A stretch of DNA of 64,000 nucleotides from Agapetus fuscipes (taxonomy: Eukaryota > Arthropoda > Insecta > Trichoptera > Glossosomatidae): positions 3,658,001-3,722,000 of the forward strand of contig OX637363.1 in assembly GCA_951799405.1 (NCBI GenBank), read 5' to 3'. Every line of letters starts with the position of its first letter. Position 1 is the first letter of the stretch. This document shows, in pieces, positions 28,195 to 37,935 of this stretch. The position numbers and the translations under genes were made by a program. The notes below the pieces were generated by a model. It searched no databases, was not told the origin of the DNA, and saw only the letters and a program-made list of their open reading frames with translations.

Positions 28195-29325
28195 TTAGTC
28201 GTAGTCAATTCGATCTATGGCAATTTTATACATTTTTTGTCTGTAAATACATTGAGGGCTAGTTGTCTTGTGGGTAGTGTCGTTTTTTGTTTTGTATTTA
28301 ATATTTAAAAAGTGACAGTTACTGCAAATCGCATCTTTTTCTAAGTTGTTACATTTCGCGTAGGTATGTTCTTGAGCGCAGTGTGGACAATTTGGTGGAT
28401 GTGTTCTTCCTAGGCATCTTTGTGCTGTATGTCCATATTTTAAGCAGTGATAGCACTGTACTAATGGGTTGCAGTCTTCTACGTATGCTCTATTATATTT
28501 AATATTAATTTTGCCTTTTTCTAAAAGAATTTTTCGAAGTCTCCCTGTTGTTTGTATGATATAGTTGGTAGTTTCTCTTGGGTTAATACTTTTCAGTTCT
28601 TTTATAAGTTTTATGTTCTCTTTTTCTTTTTCTTCAATACCCTCATTTTGGTTTACGATGCCCATGATGATTTCTTTTTCTGTGAGGTTTTTTTCTAGTC
28701 CCTTTAGTATGATGTAAGGTTTTTTCTTTTTCATTTCTTCTGTCGTCAGTTCCTTTCCAAGTGTATTGGAAATTTCTTTTTTCAATTTTTCTGCGCTTGT
28801 TTTCTCAGTACATGTAATTGTTATCTTTTTTTCACCAGTCTTTTTTATACCCGATATACCAATTTTTAGTTCAGTAGGGTTGATTTCTTTTTGGATCTTT
28901 TTTTTTATTTCTTCGGCACTTAATGTGTTTTTTGATTCTACCATGATTGCGTAATTTGTCACTGCGTTTTTGTTCTTTTTAACATTTTTATCTTCCCCAG
29001 CCACCGCCGCGTAGGTTTTGTGGCCAGATTCGATAAACTCTTCCAACTTTTTAGTGTAATGCTTGTTGTTTGTTATTACCGTTTCTTGGAGTTCCATAAT
29101 CTTTTTCTGAAGGGAGTCCCTTTCAGCATGCATCTCTTCTTCTAGTAGCATGATCTTCTGCTCCAGTTGAAGCTTTATTTTAGTCTCCTTCACTGATCCC
29201 GTCATTTTACTAATACACTCCTTTATATCACTTAGTATTGAATCCATTTTTTTTTTCAAAAATATCTCGCCCTGCTGGGCGCGACTCTTTTTAGTTTCAC
29301 AATACAAACAAACACAAATGTGCAC
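28195..29325 (-). CDS. Fam-J ORF1: gag-like protein with zinc knuckles
   Basis: 376 residues from the first ATG. A second ATG at 29247 (MDSILSDIKECI) gives 350 residues and is the likelier start, since the first 26 residues are atypical. Residues about 30-110 are predicted coiled coil (LQLEQKIMLLEEEMHAERD). A Lys/Glu-rich domain follows, and three Cys/His clusters near the end: CYHC..GHTAQRC (291-304), CPHC..HTYAKC (313-325) and CSNC..H..C (334-359). Such proteins bind element RNA and help target it. The stop TAA is followed in frame by the ORF2 start. Confidence 0.9.
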   Translation of the reverse strand: MHICVCLYCETKKSRAQQGEIFLKKKMDSILSDIKECISKMTGSVKETKIKLQLEQKIMLLEEEMHAERDSLQKKIMELQETVITNNKHYTKKLEEFIESGHKTYAAVAGEDKNVKKNKNAVTNYAIMVESKNTLSAEEIKKKIQKEINPTELKIGISGIKKTGEKKITITCTEKTSAEKLKKEISNTLGKELTTEEMKKKKPYIILKGLEKNLTEKEIIMGIVNQNEGIEEKEKENIKLIKELKSINPRETTNYIIQTTGRLRKILLEKGKINIKYNRAYVEDCNPLVQCYHCLKYGHTAQRCLGRTHPPNCPHCAQEHTYAKCNNLEKDAICSNCHFLNIKYKTKNDTTHKTTSPQCIYRQKMYKIAIDRIDYD

Positions 29326-29385
29326 TTCGTCCGCGTGAACACGTCCGCCTTGTGCAACGTTCGGCTAGCGAATGAAATTATTTAA

Positions 29386-29434
29386 ATATAAGCATGGAAT
29401 GTAAGCATTCTACCAACTGAGCTATCGACCGGAA
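29386..29434 (-). mobile_element. SINE S2 head, separated from its body by Fam-J
   Basis: GCATGGAATGTAAGCATTC..ACTGAGCTATCGACCGG. It continues into an S1 on the 5' side, forming an S1-S2 composite. Confidence 0.75.
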
Positions 29435-29662
29435 GTTTTACGAGCTTAATCATCGTTATAGAGCGCCAATTTTCAAGCAAGACACGGTTGCTGTAAGGCT
29501 GGATGGACCTTTGGTGACTGGTCTTTGGTTTAACGTTTACGATATTTTTAACCCAGCGAAAAGCATATTTGAAAATATAAATGGGATATGTTTTGTGCTC
29601 TGCCGGGGTTCGATCCCACAGCTTATGAGTCCTAAGCGTTACCACTAGACTACGGACCGGTA
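29435..29662 (-). mobile_element. SINE S1, truncated before its tail, fused to S2
   Basis: Head and body end at ACGAGCTTAATCATCG, then TTTT, then the S2 head. 43072-43302 has the same truncation point and the same S2 neighbour. Confidence 0.8.
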
Positions 29663-29714
29663 AATGAATTTTTAATTTCACTGTGTGAATACACTTACTC
29701 AAAAAATTGAATTT

Positions 29715-29780
29715 TTAATTAATAATTAGCCAATCAAATATGTTGAACCAGGAATAAAGTTATGGACATTGCACAATTGC
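29715..29780 (-). mobile_element. S3 middle fragment
   Basis: TTAATTAATAATTAGCCAAT, TGTTGAACCAGG..AAAGTTATGG only. Confidence 0.5.
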
Positions 29781-29884
29781 CCTTTCCGTATTCTCACCTC
29801 CATCCCGGGAGGCGGATTACAGTACGCTCATCTAATCTAATCTAATCTAATCTAATCTAAGCTGCAAAGATATATATCTATCTA

Positions 29885-30851
29885 TCTATAATCCACAATA
29901 CAATAAAATTGTTATACACGTCACTAGTCCGTAGTTGTCTGGAATACTGTTCACCCGTCTGGTCTCCTCATTATACGGTTCATATAGATAGTATTGAAAG
30001 AGTTCACATTAAATTCTTGAAAATTATAAATTATAAGCTTAAAATTCCTATTTCTAATTTTGATCCCATCCTTTTGAACTCTTTTCTTAAATTAAATAAT
30101 TTACTGGAAAGACGCAAAATCATTGACTTGTTGACCCTTTATAAAATAAAAAATGGACTTATAGACTGTCCGTCGTTGCTGGGCGAGTTAAATTTTTTAA
30201 TCCCTCGTCAAGGATCACGACACATTATTCCTTATCGCCCTGTAGCTTCCAATACAAATGCACAATATAACAGTTGCATAAATCGCCTTCAACGTAGTGG
30301 TAATACCTGTACACTAGACTTTGACCCACCCAACAATAACTTTGATAGGTATAGAGCTGGTCTGTTGAGGTACTTTTTGGATGAATAATGTTTTTATTTC
30401 TGTTGCTTGTATATTTCTTTTGATTTTTGATTTATATTTTTTCTCTAAATAGTAACTTTGATTGTTATTCTTATTTTTATATAGTTTTTTTTATTGTGTT
30501 TATTTGTTTCATTTTACTTTCATATATAGGTATTTATAATTTTTTTCAATCTATTTTTAATTGTGGTTTTATATTCAGCTACTTACTTCTAATTTCTGCT
30601 TACTATTTATACATTCATAAACTGTCTTTTCTCTTGTTTTTTTATCTCATCTCTCTATTTTTTTTTTTTTTTAAAGTATTAATACCTACTTATGTAATCA
30701 TTATTTTGTTTTATGTTACTTTTTATCCCGGATAGTTTTCAATTGTAGTTCTGATATATTTGTTGTTTCATTTTATACTTTTTACTTACTCTTGTATTTA
30801 TAACACTATTTTTAGTATGGTTTGTAAAAGGCACTAAGTGTCGTGAATTTA

Positions 30852-30880
<29 letters not shown>
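29885..30880 (+). mobile_element. LINE Fam-K 3' portion with (AAAT)n tail
   Basis: 5'-truncated element: RT C-terminal coding region, a T-rich 3' UTR of about 440 bp, the terminal motif TGTAAAAGGCACTAAGTGTCG, and eight AAAT units. 40030 and 52560 carry the same kind of end. Confidence 0.8.
29909..30388 (+). CDS. RT C-terminal fragment of Fam-K
   Basis: An open frame of 159 codons covers the thumb and C-terminal domain: LVRSCLEYCSPVWSPHYTVH and IERVHIKFLKIINYK are the usual LRS.LEY...VW.P......IE..Q..FLK block of jockey-group RTs. The polymerase motifs are upstream and absent. The stop is followed directly by the 3' UTR, so this is the authentic C-terminus. No mutations are visible in the fragment, but it cannot work alone. 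Confidence 0.75.
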   Translation: MLYTSLVRSCLEYCSPVWSPHYTVHIDSIERVHIKFLKIINYKLKIPISNFDPILLNSFLKLNNLLERRKIIDLLTLYKIKNGLIDCPSLLGELNFLIPRQGSRHIIPYRPVASNTNAQYNSCINRLQRSGNTCTLDFDPPNNNFDRYRAGLLRYFLDE

Positions 30881-30883
<3 letters not shown>

Positions 30884-31120
30884 CTAAGCTGCAAATATAT
30901 GTTAAAATTTAAGGCTCATATGGAATGCATGCCTACAGACAGGCACATGTAGGTTCGCGCCTACACATTGTGCATGTGTGCATACAAATAAAGAAAACCT
31001 CACATGGACATAAACCTTGCAACTCCTGCCGCCGTTCCCTGAACCGGGGTGGCATTGGCAAAAATGTACCGATTTTTACAGCACGGGTGGTCAGCCTCAT
31101 ACCAACCTATCAGTCAAGGA
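30881..31120 (-). mobile_element. Fam-R 3' unit, full length
   Basis: TAATCTAAGCTGCAAATATA to AACCTATCAGTCAAGGA. Its tail merges with the AAAT tail of Fam-K. Confidence 0.8.
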
Positions 31121-31442
31121 GCAGCCTATCATTTAAGATTTATATTAAATGCATTCCCACAAGCAGACATGTATAATTTCGCGCTAACACATGCCGCATG
31201 TGGACCTACATTATAAAAACCCAATCTCAAATGAACATAAGCCCTGCAACTCTTGCCGTCCTTCCCTGAAACTGGGGTGACATTGGCAAAGTGAACCATT
31301 TTGTACAGTATGGGTGGTCAGCCGCATACCGCTCATACAAAGCTAATTTAAGGTCAAGCGGCTGAGGAGCTTTCGGAGAATTTACCAAGTATCAAGTCGA
31401 CTCTAGATCTTTCAAGGTCATAACATAGAACAATCATACAGA

Positions 31443-31543
31443 GATCCAAGGGGCCAAACGGAATCGAACCGGCGTTATTGTATTTCAAATACGCTAGTCG
31501 ATATCATTGTCTTGACTCACATGGCCATAGCGCAGACATACTA
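31443..31543 (-). mobile_element. S3 head
   Basis: GGCCAAACGGAATCGAACCG (B box, reverse) and ATGGCCATAGCGC (A-box side). Body lost. Confidence 0.6.
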
Positions 31544-31586
31544 TGAACTAAAGATTTAAAGTACCCACGCGCGCCTGAACATGTTT

Positions 31587-31655
31587 GCTAGTCTAATCTA
31601 ATCTTATCTTAGTTGCAAAATATATCTAACATTAAGATTCACATTACTTAGTTGC
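31587..31655 (-). mobile_element. Fam-R 3' unit, tail-side fragment
   Basis: TCTAATCTAATCTTATCTTA, TTGCAAAATATATCTAACAT, then lost. Confidence 0.6.
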
Positions 31656-31951
31656 GAAAATGAAATAAACAATATTGTAGTCAACACAAATGAATAGTGT
31701 TTCTCTGCGAAAGCGATATTGGAAAAGCTGCCGTGATTTCATATTTATTACAAAACGGCTTGTTGGCGAAATGTGAGCTTTCATATTATTGTTCTTATTG
31801 GAATCAACACTAATAATTTACTGTATGAAAGGTATTACAGGGTTTTCAATAGGGGTGGTCAGAGCCTCGGCAGTTATAATCTAATATAAGTTTTATATCC
31901 ATCCAGTTCAATTAAATTTCTTGGGGTCCATCTTGACAACACTCTCTCCAT
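31640..31951. repeat. Composite repeat F, copy 1
   Basis: A block of about 310 bp matching 41651-41965 in opposite orientation (TTCGCAGAGAAACACTATTC, AACAAGCCGTTTTGTAATAA). At its end it includes a short LINE RT remnant encoding IKFLGVHLDNTLS, and in both places it is followed by an R unit. Confidence 0.7.
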
Positions 31952-32468
31952 CTAATCTAACCTAATCTAAGTTGCAACGATATGTTACATTGGAGATTCA
32001 CATAACATGCATTCTCACAACTAGACACGTACAAGTTTGCGCTTGCACATGCCTCATGTGAATATACAACACAAAAACCAAATCTCAAATAGACATACAC
32101 CCTGCAACTCTTGCCGTCCTTCCCTGTAACAGGGGTGACATTGGCAAAGTGAACCATTTTTACAGCATGGGTGGTCAGCCGCATACCAACCTATAAGTCA
32201 AGGAACATACACGACAAATTACATTTTATAAATCAGTAAATAATAATATCATCAAAACTAAACAGAAAACAAATTCCAATTTAACAAACCCTACCCGCCA
32301 ACATTACATATCAACCGCCATTTCTTTCTGTCCTTACATACTTCTTTCATTTCCTCCAGAGTCATAACCTTTTTCATACAGGCTCTTTTTTATTTTGACT
32401 CTGGATATTCCATTCATTTGCAATTTCGAATATTTGGTTCATCCATACCTTTCTCGGTCTTCCTCTAC
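31952..32468 (-). mobile_element. Fam-R LINE 3' end: R unit plus coding tail
   Basis: R unit at 31952-32207; the stop codon of the coding end is at 32291-32293 and about 58 codons remain up to 32468 (GRPRK-type motif at the far end, KKVMTLEEMKEV, KKWR). One single-base change shifts the frame near 32390. Confidence 0.75.
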
Positions 32469-32745
32469 CATGAGTACACAAATAAGCTCGACTGTGAGCT
32501 CCTGTTTTTTTCACCTGAGGCAGTTGAGATGGGTCAGAAACTGTCTGACATCTGAAGCTGCTAAGGTTCTCATCGTATATTTCGTTGTGTCGAGGCTGGA
32601 TTGTTGCAATAGTTTGTTCTGGGGTCTTCCAAGGTTTCAGCAGTCTAGACTGCAGTCCATCTTTAATGCTGCAGCCAAATTACTTTTGGGAGGACGAACA
32701 ACTGGCCATGTCTCTCCTATGTTGCAGCGCCTTTATTGGCCGACC
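32469..32745 (+). pseudogene. L2-type LINE RT thumb fragment
   Basis: Reads SCFFHLRQLRWVRNCLT, VVSRLDCCNSLFWGLP, RLQSIFNAAAKLLLGGR, MLQRLYWP. FHLR.......L....A..LV..F..SRLDYCNSL..GLP....LQ..QNAAARL is the signature downstream of the palm in L2-type LINEs. It is an isolated fragment with neither end of the element. Confidence 0.75.
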
Positions 32746-32775
32746 TATCCTGAAACAGGGGTGACATTGACACAA

Positions 32776-33400
32776 CAATCACTTTATTCGGGCTATGTAG
32801 CCGTGGTCTGGTTGATTCTTTCCGGACAGTTTCGCCCATCGCTCCGATGGGTACGAGTATTATCAGCGGTTGGCTAGTCGCTGTGATCTTCTTACAAGAT
32901 CTGCTGTACTAGAAACAACGCCAGCCTTTGGATAAAATCTAGTACCGTTGACCGGTCCGTAGTCCAGGTGGTAACACTTCGGACTCGTAACTGGAAGGTC
33001 GTGGGTTCGAATCCCGGCGGAGCACAAATAATATACCATTTATATTTTCAAATTTGCTCTTCGCTGGGTTGAAAAATTCATAAACCTTTACCAAAGACCG
33101 GTCATCAAAAGGTCCATCCAGCCTTACAACAACTGGGTCATGCTTGAGAATTGCTTGGAATTGAATTGAAGAGCTCTTGAGGTGTGATACACACAAAAAC
33201 AGCGCTCACCAAATAAATCAGCCTAATTTAATTTTTTAATTAATTAATTTAGTACACCAGATCCTGTAAGAAGATCACAGCGACTAGCCAACCGCTGATA
33301 ATGCGCATCGGAGCAATGGGCAAAACTGTCCGTAAAGAATCAACCAGACCACGGCTACATAGCTCGAATAAAGTGATCGCTGTGTCAACAAGAACCGGCC
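32776..33400. repeat. Inverted repeat, arms about 140 bp, holding an S1
   Basis: Left arm 32786-32928 (CAATCACTTTATTCGGGCTA ... CTTACAAGATCTGCTGTAC) and right arm 33243-33391, its complement with about 90% identity. Short pieces of R unit flank the outer ends (32748-32775, 33428-33458), suggesting the palindrome sits inside an R unit. Confidence 0.65.
32948..33235 (+). mobile_element. SINE S1, tail type a
   Basis: Complete head (TAGTCCAGGTGG, GGTTCGAATCCCGG) and body; a short deletion removes part of the region before tail a. Confidence 0.85.
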
Positions 33401-33459
33401 GTGAAGGGTTCAATGTACAATTAAGGGTTGACATTGGCAAAGTGAACCATTTTTTACAT

Positions 33460-33776
33460 TTATGTCCATGTATATATTGTGATTTATTGTTTTTAAAAAA
33501 TGTAATTTGTCATGTATGTTCCTTGACTTATAGGTTGTTATGCGGCTGACCACCCATAATGTAAAAATTGGTTCACTTTGCCAATGTCACCTCTGTTTCA
33601 GGGAAGGACGGCAAGAGTTGCAAGGCTTATGTTCATTTGAGATTGGGTTTTTATATTGTAGGTCCACATGCGGCATGTGTTAGCGCGAAATTATACATAT
33701 CTGCTTGTGGGAATGCATTTAATATAAAACTTAAATGATATATATCTTTGCAGCTTAGATTAGATTAGATTAGATG
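33460..33776 (+). mobile_element. Fam-R LINE 3' end without coding part
   Basis: Starts inside the spacer (TTTATGTCCATGTATATATTG) that in other copies separates the stop codon from the R unit. The R unit runs 33519-33776 with three GATTA repeats. Confidence 0.85.
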
Positions 33777-34074
33777 TCAAACTAGAGTTCAATAAAAGAT
33801 AATATATTCCTATTAGTGTACATAGTGTTAATTCGCTTTGATTGTGGCGGTGCAAATTCAAAACATGGTGAGTTCACATCGCGCGGGTCCGAAAATTTCA
33901 ATGAAAATTTTGTAATTATGCAAATGTACGCAGCCCCAAAACATAAACACCCCGAGTATTAATTCATCCCGTTCTCATTTCCTGCTTTTGGATTAAGGCT
34001 GTTTTGCCATCCCAAGATATATTTAGAAATGAAGCGTACGTACAATATATACCTATATATAACATTCGTATATA

Positions 34075-34112
34075 ATCTCATTTTATTTTTAAAATAGATT
34101 TGTGAAGAGGAA
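34075..34112 (-). mobile_element. S3 3' end fragment
   Basis: TTTTAAAATAGATTTGTGAA, GAGGAATGCA match the S3 end. Confidence 0.5.
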
Positions 34113-34115
34113 TGC

Positions 34116-34571
34116 ATGAAAAAGGTTATGACTCTGGATGAAATGAAAGAAGTGTGCAAGGACAGGAAGAAGTGGCGGCTAATCTGCAATGGTGATTTTT
34201 AATGTTGGTGTATTCATTTGCTACATTTTTTGCATAGGAAATTTCTGACTTTTTTTGTATAGATTTCTTTGTAAGGTTTTGTTCTTTTGTATATTTAAAT
34301 GTAATTTTTTATTCATATTCCTTGACTTATAGGTTGGTATGAGGCTGACCACCCATACTGTAAAAAATGGTTCACTTTGCCAATGTCACCCCTGTTTCAG
34401 GGAAGGTCGGCAAAAGTTGTGGGGCTTATGTTCATTTGAGGTTTGGATTTTATTTGTAAGTTCACATTCAGCATTTGTAAGCGCGAACTACACTTGTTGG
34501 TTTGTGGGCTTACATCTGAGAGCTTTAAATGAATATATCCTTGCAACTTAGATTATAGATTATAGATTATA
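34116..34571 (+). mobile_element. Fam-R LINE 3' end with coding tail
   Basis: 29 codons, MKKVMTLDEMKEVCKDRKKW, then RLICNGDF and TAA (34200-34202), here a changed C-terminus. R unit at 34316-34571 of the TTGCAACTTAGATTATAGATT tail subtype. Confidence 0.85.
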
Positions 34572-34806
34572 GAATGCAATTCACCAACCTATTCGGCCTG
34601 GCCAGAAACAGGTATTAATAACATCAATTAATAATTCATTTTTGTTTATTTAAATGAATTATTAATTAATAATTACCCAATAACATCTGTTGAACCAGGG
34701 TCAAAGTTATGGTCAAATGACCCAGGCGGGGATCGAACCAACGTTGTTATATTCCAAACACGCTAGAAAGATCAGCCCACTTGATCCCCTCGGCCATAAC
34801 ACCGAC
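34572..34806 (-). mobile_element. SINE S3, full length
   Basis: Closest relative of the 12.7-kb reference copy, including GTTGTTATATTCCAAACACG and GGCCATAACACCGAC. Its head directly abuts an R unit. Confidence 0.8.
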
Positions 34807-35048
34807 TAATCTAAGTTGCAAAGATATGTAACATAAAGGGCTCGCATTATATGCATTTTCGCAAGCAGACACGTATAGGTTCGCGCTTAAATATGCCGCA
34901 TGTGGACTTACAATATAAAACCTGAATCACAGATGAACATACACGCTGCACTCTTGCCGATCTTCCCTGAAACAGGGATGCATTGGAAAAGTGAACCATT
35001 TTCTACAGCATGGGTGTTTAGCCGCATACCAACCTATCAGTCAAGGAA
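34805..35048 (-). mobile_element. Fam-R 3' unit between two S3 heads
   Basis: ACTAATCTAAGTTGCAAAGA to CCTATCAGTCAAGGAA. S3 copies face outward on both sides. Confidence 0.85.
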
Positions 35049-35049
35049 C

Positions 35050-35236
35050 ATGTCGGTATTATGGCCAAGGGGGCCAAGTGGGCCGATCGTTCTAGCGTGT
35101 TTGAAATGGAATAACGTCGGTTCGATCCTCGCTTACGTCATTAACCATTTCTTTGACCCTGGCCCTGGTTGTAATATAAATAAACAAACAGATGTAAAAA
35201 AATAAAAAAAAACAGATGTAATTGGGTAATTATTTA
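35050..35236 (+). mobile_element. SINE S3
   Basis: TGTCGGTATTATGGCCAAGG, GTCGGTTCGATCCTCG, then a shortened body with an A-rich expansion (35193-35218). Confidence 0.7.
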
Positions 35237-35294
35237 TTCAAATGAACATAATCCCTACAATTTTTGCCGACCTTCCCTGACACAGGGGTGACAT
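35237..35294 (-). mobile_element. Fam-R 3' unit fragment
   Basis: TTGCCGACCTTCCCTGACAC only. Confidence 0.6.
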
Positions 35295-35425
35295 AGTCTT
35301 ACAGTAACTGAATCTCACTTGAATATTGCTGCTTCCTATAGCGACGATCACGTTGGCAGAGGGCTCTTGAGGTGTGATTCATTGACACAAGAACAGCGCT
35401 CTTACAATAAATAATCCTTATATTT
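35295..35425 (+). mobile_element. SINE S1, 5'-truncated, tail type a
   Basis: Begins in the body at CTTACAGTAACTG and ends AATAAATAATCCTTATAT. 35426-35755 shows nothing recognisable. Confidence 0.75.
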
Positions 35426-35755
35426 TATCTCGTTGGATTGTGCATTCGTGGAATCCTTTTCTGGGTCACCCAGCTACCAACTAGGACGAAATATTCGGGT
35501 TACACACCCCTTTATATACTCTAACAGTCTAACCCATGTACACTTTGTATGTATTGGTGCTCTTATATAGCGCATAGCAGGAAGAGCAAAAAAACCTAAC
35601 CCACAATTACAATTCTGTCCAAACAAGTGTGGGCTATGTTATGTAGAGAAGGGCAATTGTGACCATATTCTTCAAAAAAACCTAAAACCGTAATACAAGT
35701 TTAATATTTTTTTGTTTTATTTTTAACGCATAAAATTTACATTTTAACATTTAAG

Positions 35756-35852
35756 AAATATTCAATGTACGAACACAAGCAGACACGTGTACGTTTGCAT
35801 TTACAAATGCTGCACGTGAACTCACCTAATAAAAACACAAATCTCAATTTAC
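35756..35852 (-). mobile_element. Fam-R 3' unit, degenerate fragment
   Basis: CACAAGCAGACACGTGTACG, ACAAATGCTGCACGTGAAC. Confidence 0.55.
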
Positions 35853-35883
35853 TGCAAAAGACTGGATGTAATTAATTGCTTGT

Positions 35884-36131
35884 ATTCCTTGACCTATATG
35901 TTGGTATGAGGCTGACCACCCATACTGTAAAAGATTTGTCACTTTGCCAATGTCACCCCTGTGTCAGGGAAAGGCGGCAAAAGTTGTAGGGCTTATGTTC
36001 ATTTGAGGTTTGGATTTTATTTGTAAGTACACATTCAGCATTTGTAAGCGCAAACTACACGTGTTTGTTTGTGGGCATGCATTTGAGAACTTTAAATGAA
36101 TATATCCTTGTAACTTAGATTATAGATGATA
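35884..36131 (+). mobile_element. Fam-R 3' unit, full length
   Basis: TTCCTTGACCTATATGTTGG to TTGTAACTTAGATTATAG. Confidence 0.85.
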
Positions 36132-36191
36132 GAGATTTTATAGACTGCAAGCCTTGCAGGTCTTCCCTAAACAAAGGTGATATAAGTGAAG

Positions 36192-36430
36192 TGAACAAAC
36201 TTTTTCCAGCTTACAACAGTCGCTGTTGAAGTGGGGGACTCCCAGCTCCCGAGGTGGACTGTTGCTCATTTCTTGTGAAGGCTGAGTAAACCTTGCCGGA
36301 ATTTAATTTTTAAGCTTGAAATAAACACTGAAATTGGAAATCATTTCTGACACCCTCGCCTCAGTGGGATTCATACCCGAGCTCTCGGCATGGAATGCAA
36401 GCACTTAACCAACTGAGCTATCAACCGGAC
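36192..36430 (-). mobile_element. SINE S2, 3'-truncated
   Basis: Head, body and the Ser-like ACTTAACCAACTGAGCTAT A-box region intact; the TTGCG tail region is missing. Confidence 0.8.
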
Positions 36431-36481
36431 AACTCATAATCATAAAAAAATATTGTTTTTTTTAATCTATTAATTCAACTG

Positions 36482-36800
36482 ACCGGTCCGTAGCTCAGTG
36501 GTAACACTGCGGACTCTGAATGGGAAGGTTGTGGGTTCGAATCCCGGCGGAGCACAAAAATATATACCATTTATATTTTCAAATTTGCTCTTCGCTGGGT
36601 TGAAAAATTCATAAACCTTTACCAATGACCGGTCACCAAAGGTCCATCCAGCCTTACAGCAACTGGGTCTTGCTTGAGTATTGGCGCTTTGTAGTGACGA
36701 CCGAGCTCGTACACCTCTGCTGCACTACAACAAGTGCATAGACCCCTAAAGTCTCTAGAATCTAGGGAGTCTCCCGCACAGGATTTCTTAAAAAAAAAAA
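36482..36800 (+). mobile_element. SINE S1, full length, tail type b with poly-A
   Basis: TAGCTCAGTGG, GGTTCGAATCCCGG, complete body, tail b ending CCCGCACAGGATTTCTT and eleven A. 36801-37154 is unassigned. Confidence 0.9.
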
Positions 36801-37154
36801 ACTCTAGTTTTCAATTATTTCCATTGAAGGGAAGCGCCTCATTGTTAAATCAAAGCTGAAGTTAAAACTTTTGTAGTTCTTCATTCATTTGTTAAATGCT
36901 TTTGTATTGTATTGTGGCTTTAGCTGCATTTGAAATGTCGTCGTCCACAATTGTTCTCCTCTAAAACAATGGGTTAGGATCTGACAAATATCTCTCGGTA
37001 ATTAGATTCAGCATTTAAGCACACACACAGCCACTTGTGTGTGCGAGAAAAAAAGGGTTTCACACAAAAACAGGGTGTTGCTTAGAAATTCATACGGGTA
37101 ATCATGGACGAACATAGCATTTCAACCGTGGGTAGCCGTGGGCAGTCCACTCGT

Positions 37155-37351
37155 TTTTTTTTTTTTAAATAAATTTTTGAAAAGGAATGCAATTCACCAA
37201 CCTATTTTGCCTGTCCAGTTGTCTTGCAACGACATCTGAATCAGGGTCAATGTTATGGTCAAAGGGGCCAGCCGTGGCTCGAACCAACGTTATCTGAACC
37301 AAATACGCTAGCTGAACAAGCGTCTTGACCGCCGTGGCCATAGCACCGATT
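37155..37351 (-). mobile_element. SINE S3, shortened middle
   Basis: AATTCACCAACCTATTTTGC at one end and CGTGGCCATAGCACCGAT at the other; the AT-rich centre is deleted. Confidence 0.75.
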
Positions 37352-37365
37352 GCTTAATAATATAA

Positions 37366-37657
37366 GGATGATTTAGTAGGTGAGCGCTGTTTTTGTGTGT
37401 ATCACACGTCAAGAGCCCTCTGCGAGCTTGGTCGTCGCTGTAGAAAGCGCTAATTCTCAAGCAAGACCCAGTTTTTGTAAGGTTGGATGGACCTTTCAGT
37501 GACCGGTCTTTGGTAAAGATTTATGAATTTTTCAACCCAGCGAAGAGCACATTTAGAAATATAAATGGTATTTCTTTGTGCTCCGCCGGGATTCAAATCC
37601 ACAACCTTCCATTTACGAGTCCAAAGTGTTGCCACTGGATAAGGACCGGTCCAAGAA
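37366..37657 (-). mobile_element. SINE S1, tail type a, with 5S-derived head
   Basis: Tail a, body and tRNA-like head intact except for a changed A box (TCCAGTGGCAACAC kept). The 5S unit follows upstream in sense. Confidence 0.85.
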
Positions 37658-37658
37658 A

Positions 37659-37776
37659 TGCCAACAACACGTGGTGTACCTATCGGTCACCCATCCTAGT
37701 AGCATCCACGCCCAATGTTGCTTAACTTCGGTGATCTGATGAGAACCGGTGCGTTCAACATGGTATCGTCGTTGAC
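37659..37776 (-). repeat. 5S rRNA-derived SINE head, copy 2
   Basis: 118 bp, the same length as copy 1, with the same limits (GTCAACGACGATACCATG start, TGTTGTTGGCATT end) and the same position next to S1. It has independent substitutions, including in the C-box region (ATGGGTGACCG). The two copies lie 19 kb apart in unrelated surroundings, so the fusion is an inherited SINE structure rather than a chance insertion. Confidence 0.75.
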
Positions 37777-37781
37777 AAAAA

Positions 37782-37935
37782 ACAGCTGGTGAAATACGTG
37801 CATTTCCATGCAAGAGGACTAAAGTTCGATCCCCACAGGTTGTAAGAAATGATAACCATTTTTGGTGATTATTGCAAAACAAAACTAAAACACCGGTAAG
37901 GTTTCCTCAGAATTCACAAGAAATGCAAACCAGCC
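37782..37935 (+). mobile_element. Degenerate S2-like SINE
   Basis: GTGCATTTCCATGCAAG, GTTCGATCCCCA and ACACCGGTAAGGTTTCCTCA parallel S2, with many differences; an old subfamily or copy. Confidence 0.45.

Larger units (their letters stand above)
24905..29375 (-). mobile_element. LINE Fam-J, full-length and intact
   Basis: Complete jockey-like non-LTR element of about 4.47 kb: short GC-richer 5' leader, ORF1 (gag-like), ORF2 (endonuclease-RT), a 3' UTR of about 300 bp with a strong stem-loop, and a 21-T (poly-A in sense) tail. Both ORFs are open and all catalytic motifs are present. A second copy at 47.2 kb differs by few bases, so the family moved recently. It inserted in S2; I could not find a clear target duplication. 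Confidence 0.9.
29830..31330 (-). mobile_element. Fam-R 3' unit split by 1.24 kb of younger elements
   Basis: The tail and first bases (six TCTAA repeats, GCTGCAAAGATATATATC) are at 29830-29884 and the remainder at 31127-31330. TATC occurs at both break points. Fam-K and another R unit lie between. Confidence 0.7.

Noticed and set aside
34339..34551. A conserved small protein family (70-codon frames starting MRLTTH at 0.9, 6.8, 14.3, 34.3, 44.0, 63.7 kb and elsewhere)
   Set aside because: All are the same stretch of the R unit read in one frame. Frames are broken or shifted in many copies and the unit is a LINE 3' UTR, so this is open reading by chance.
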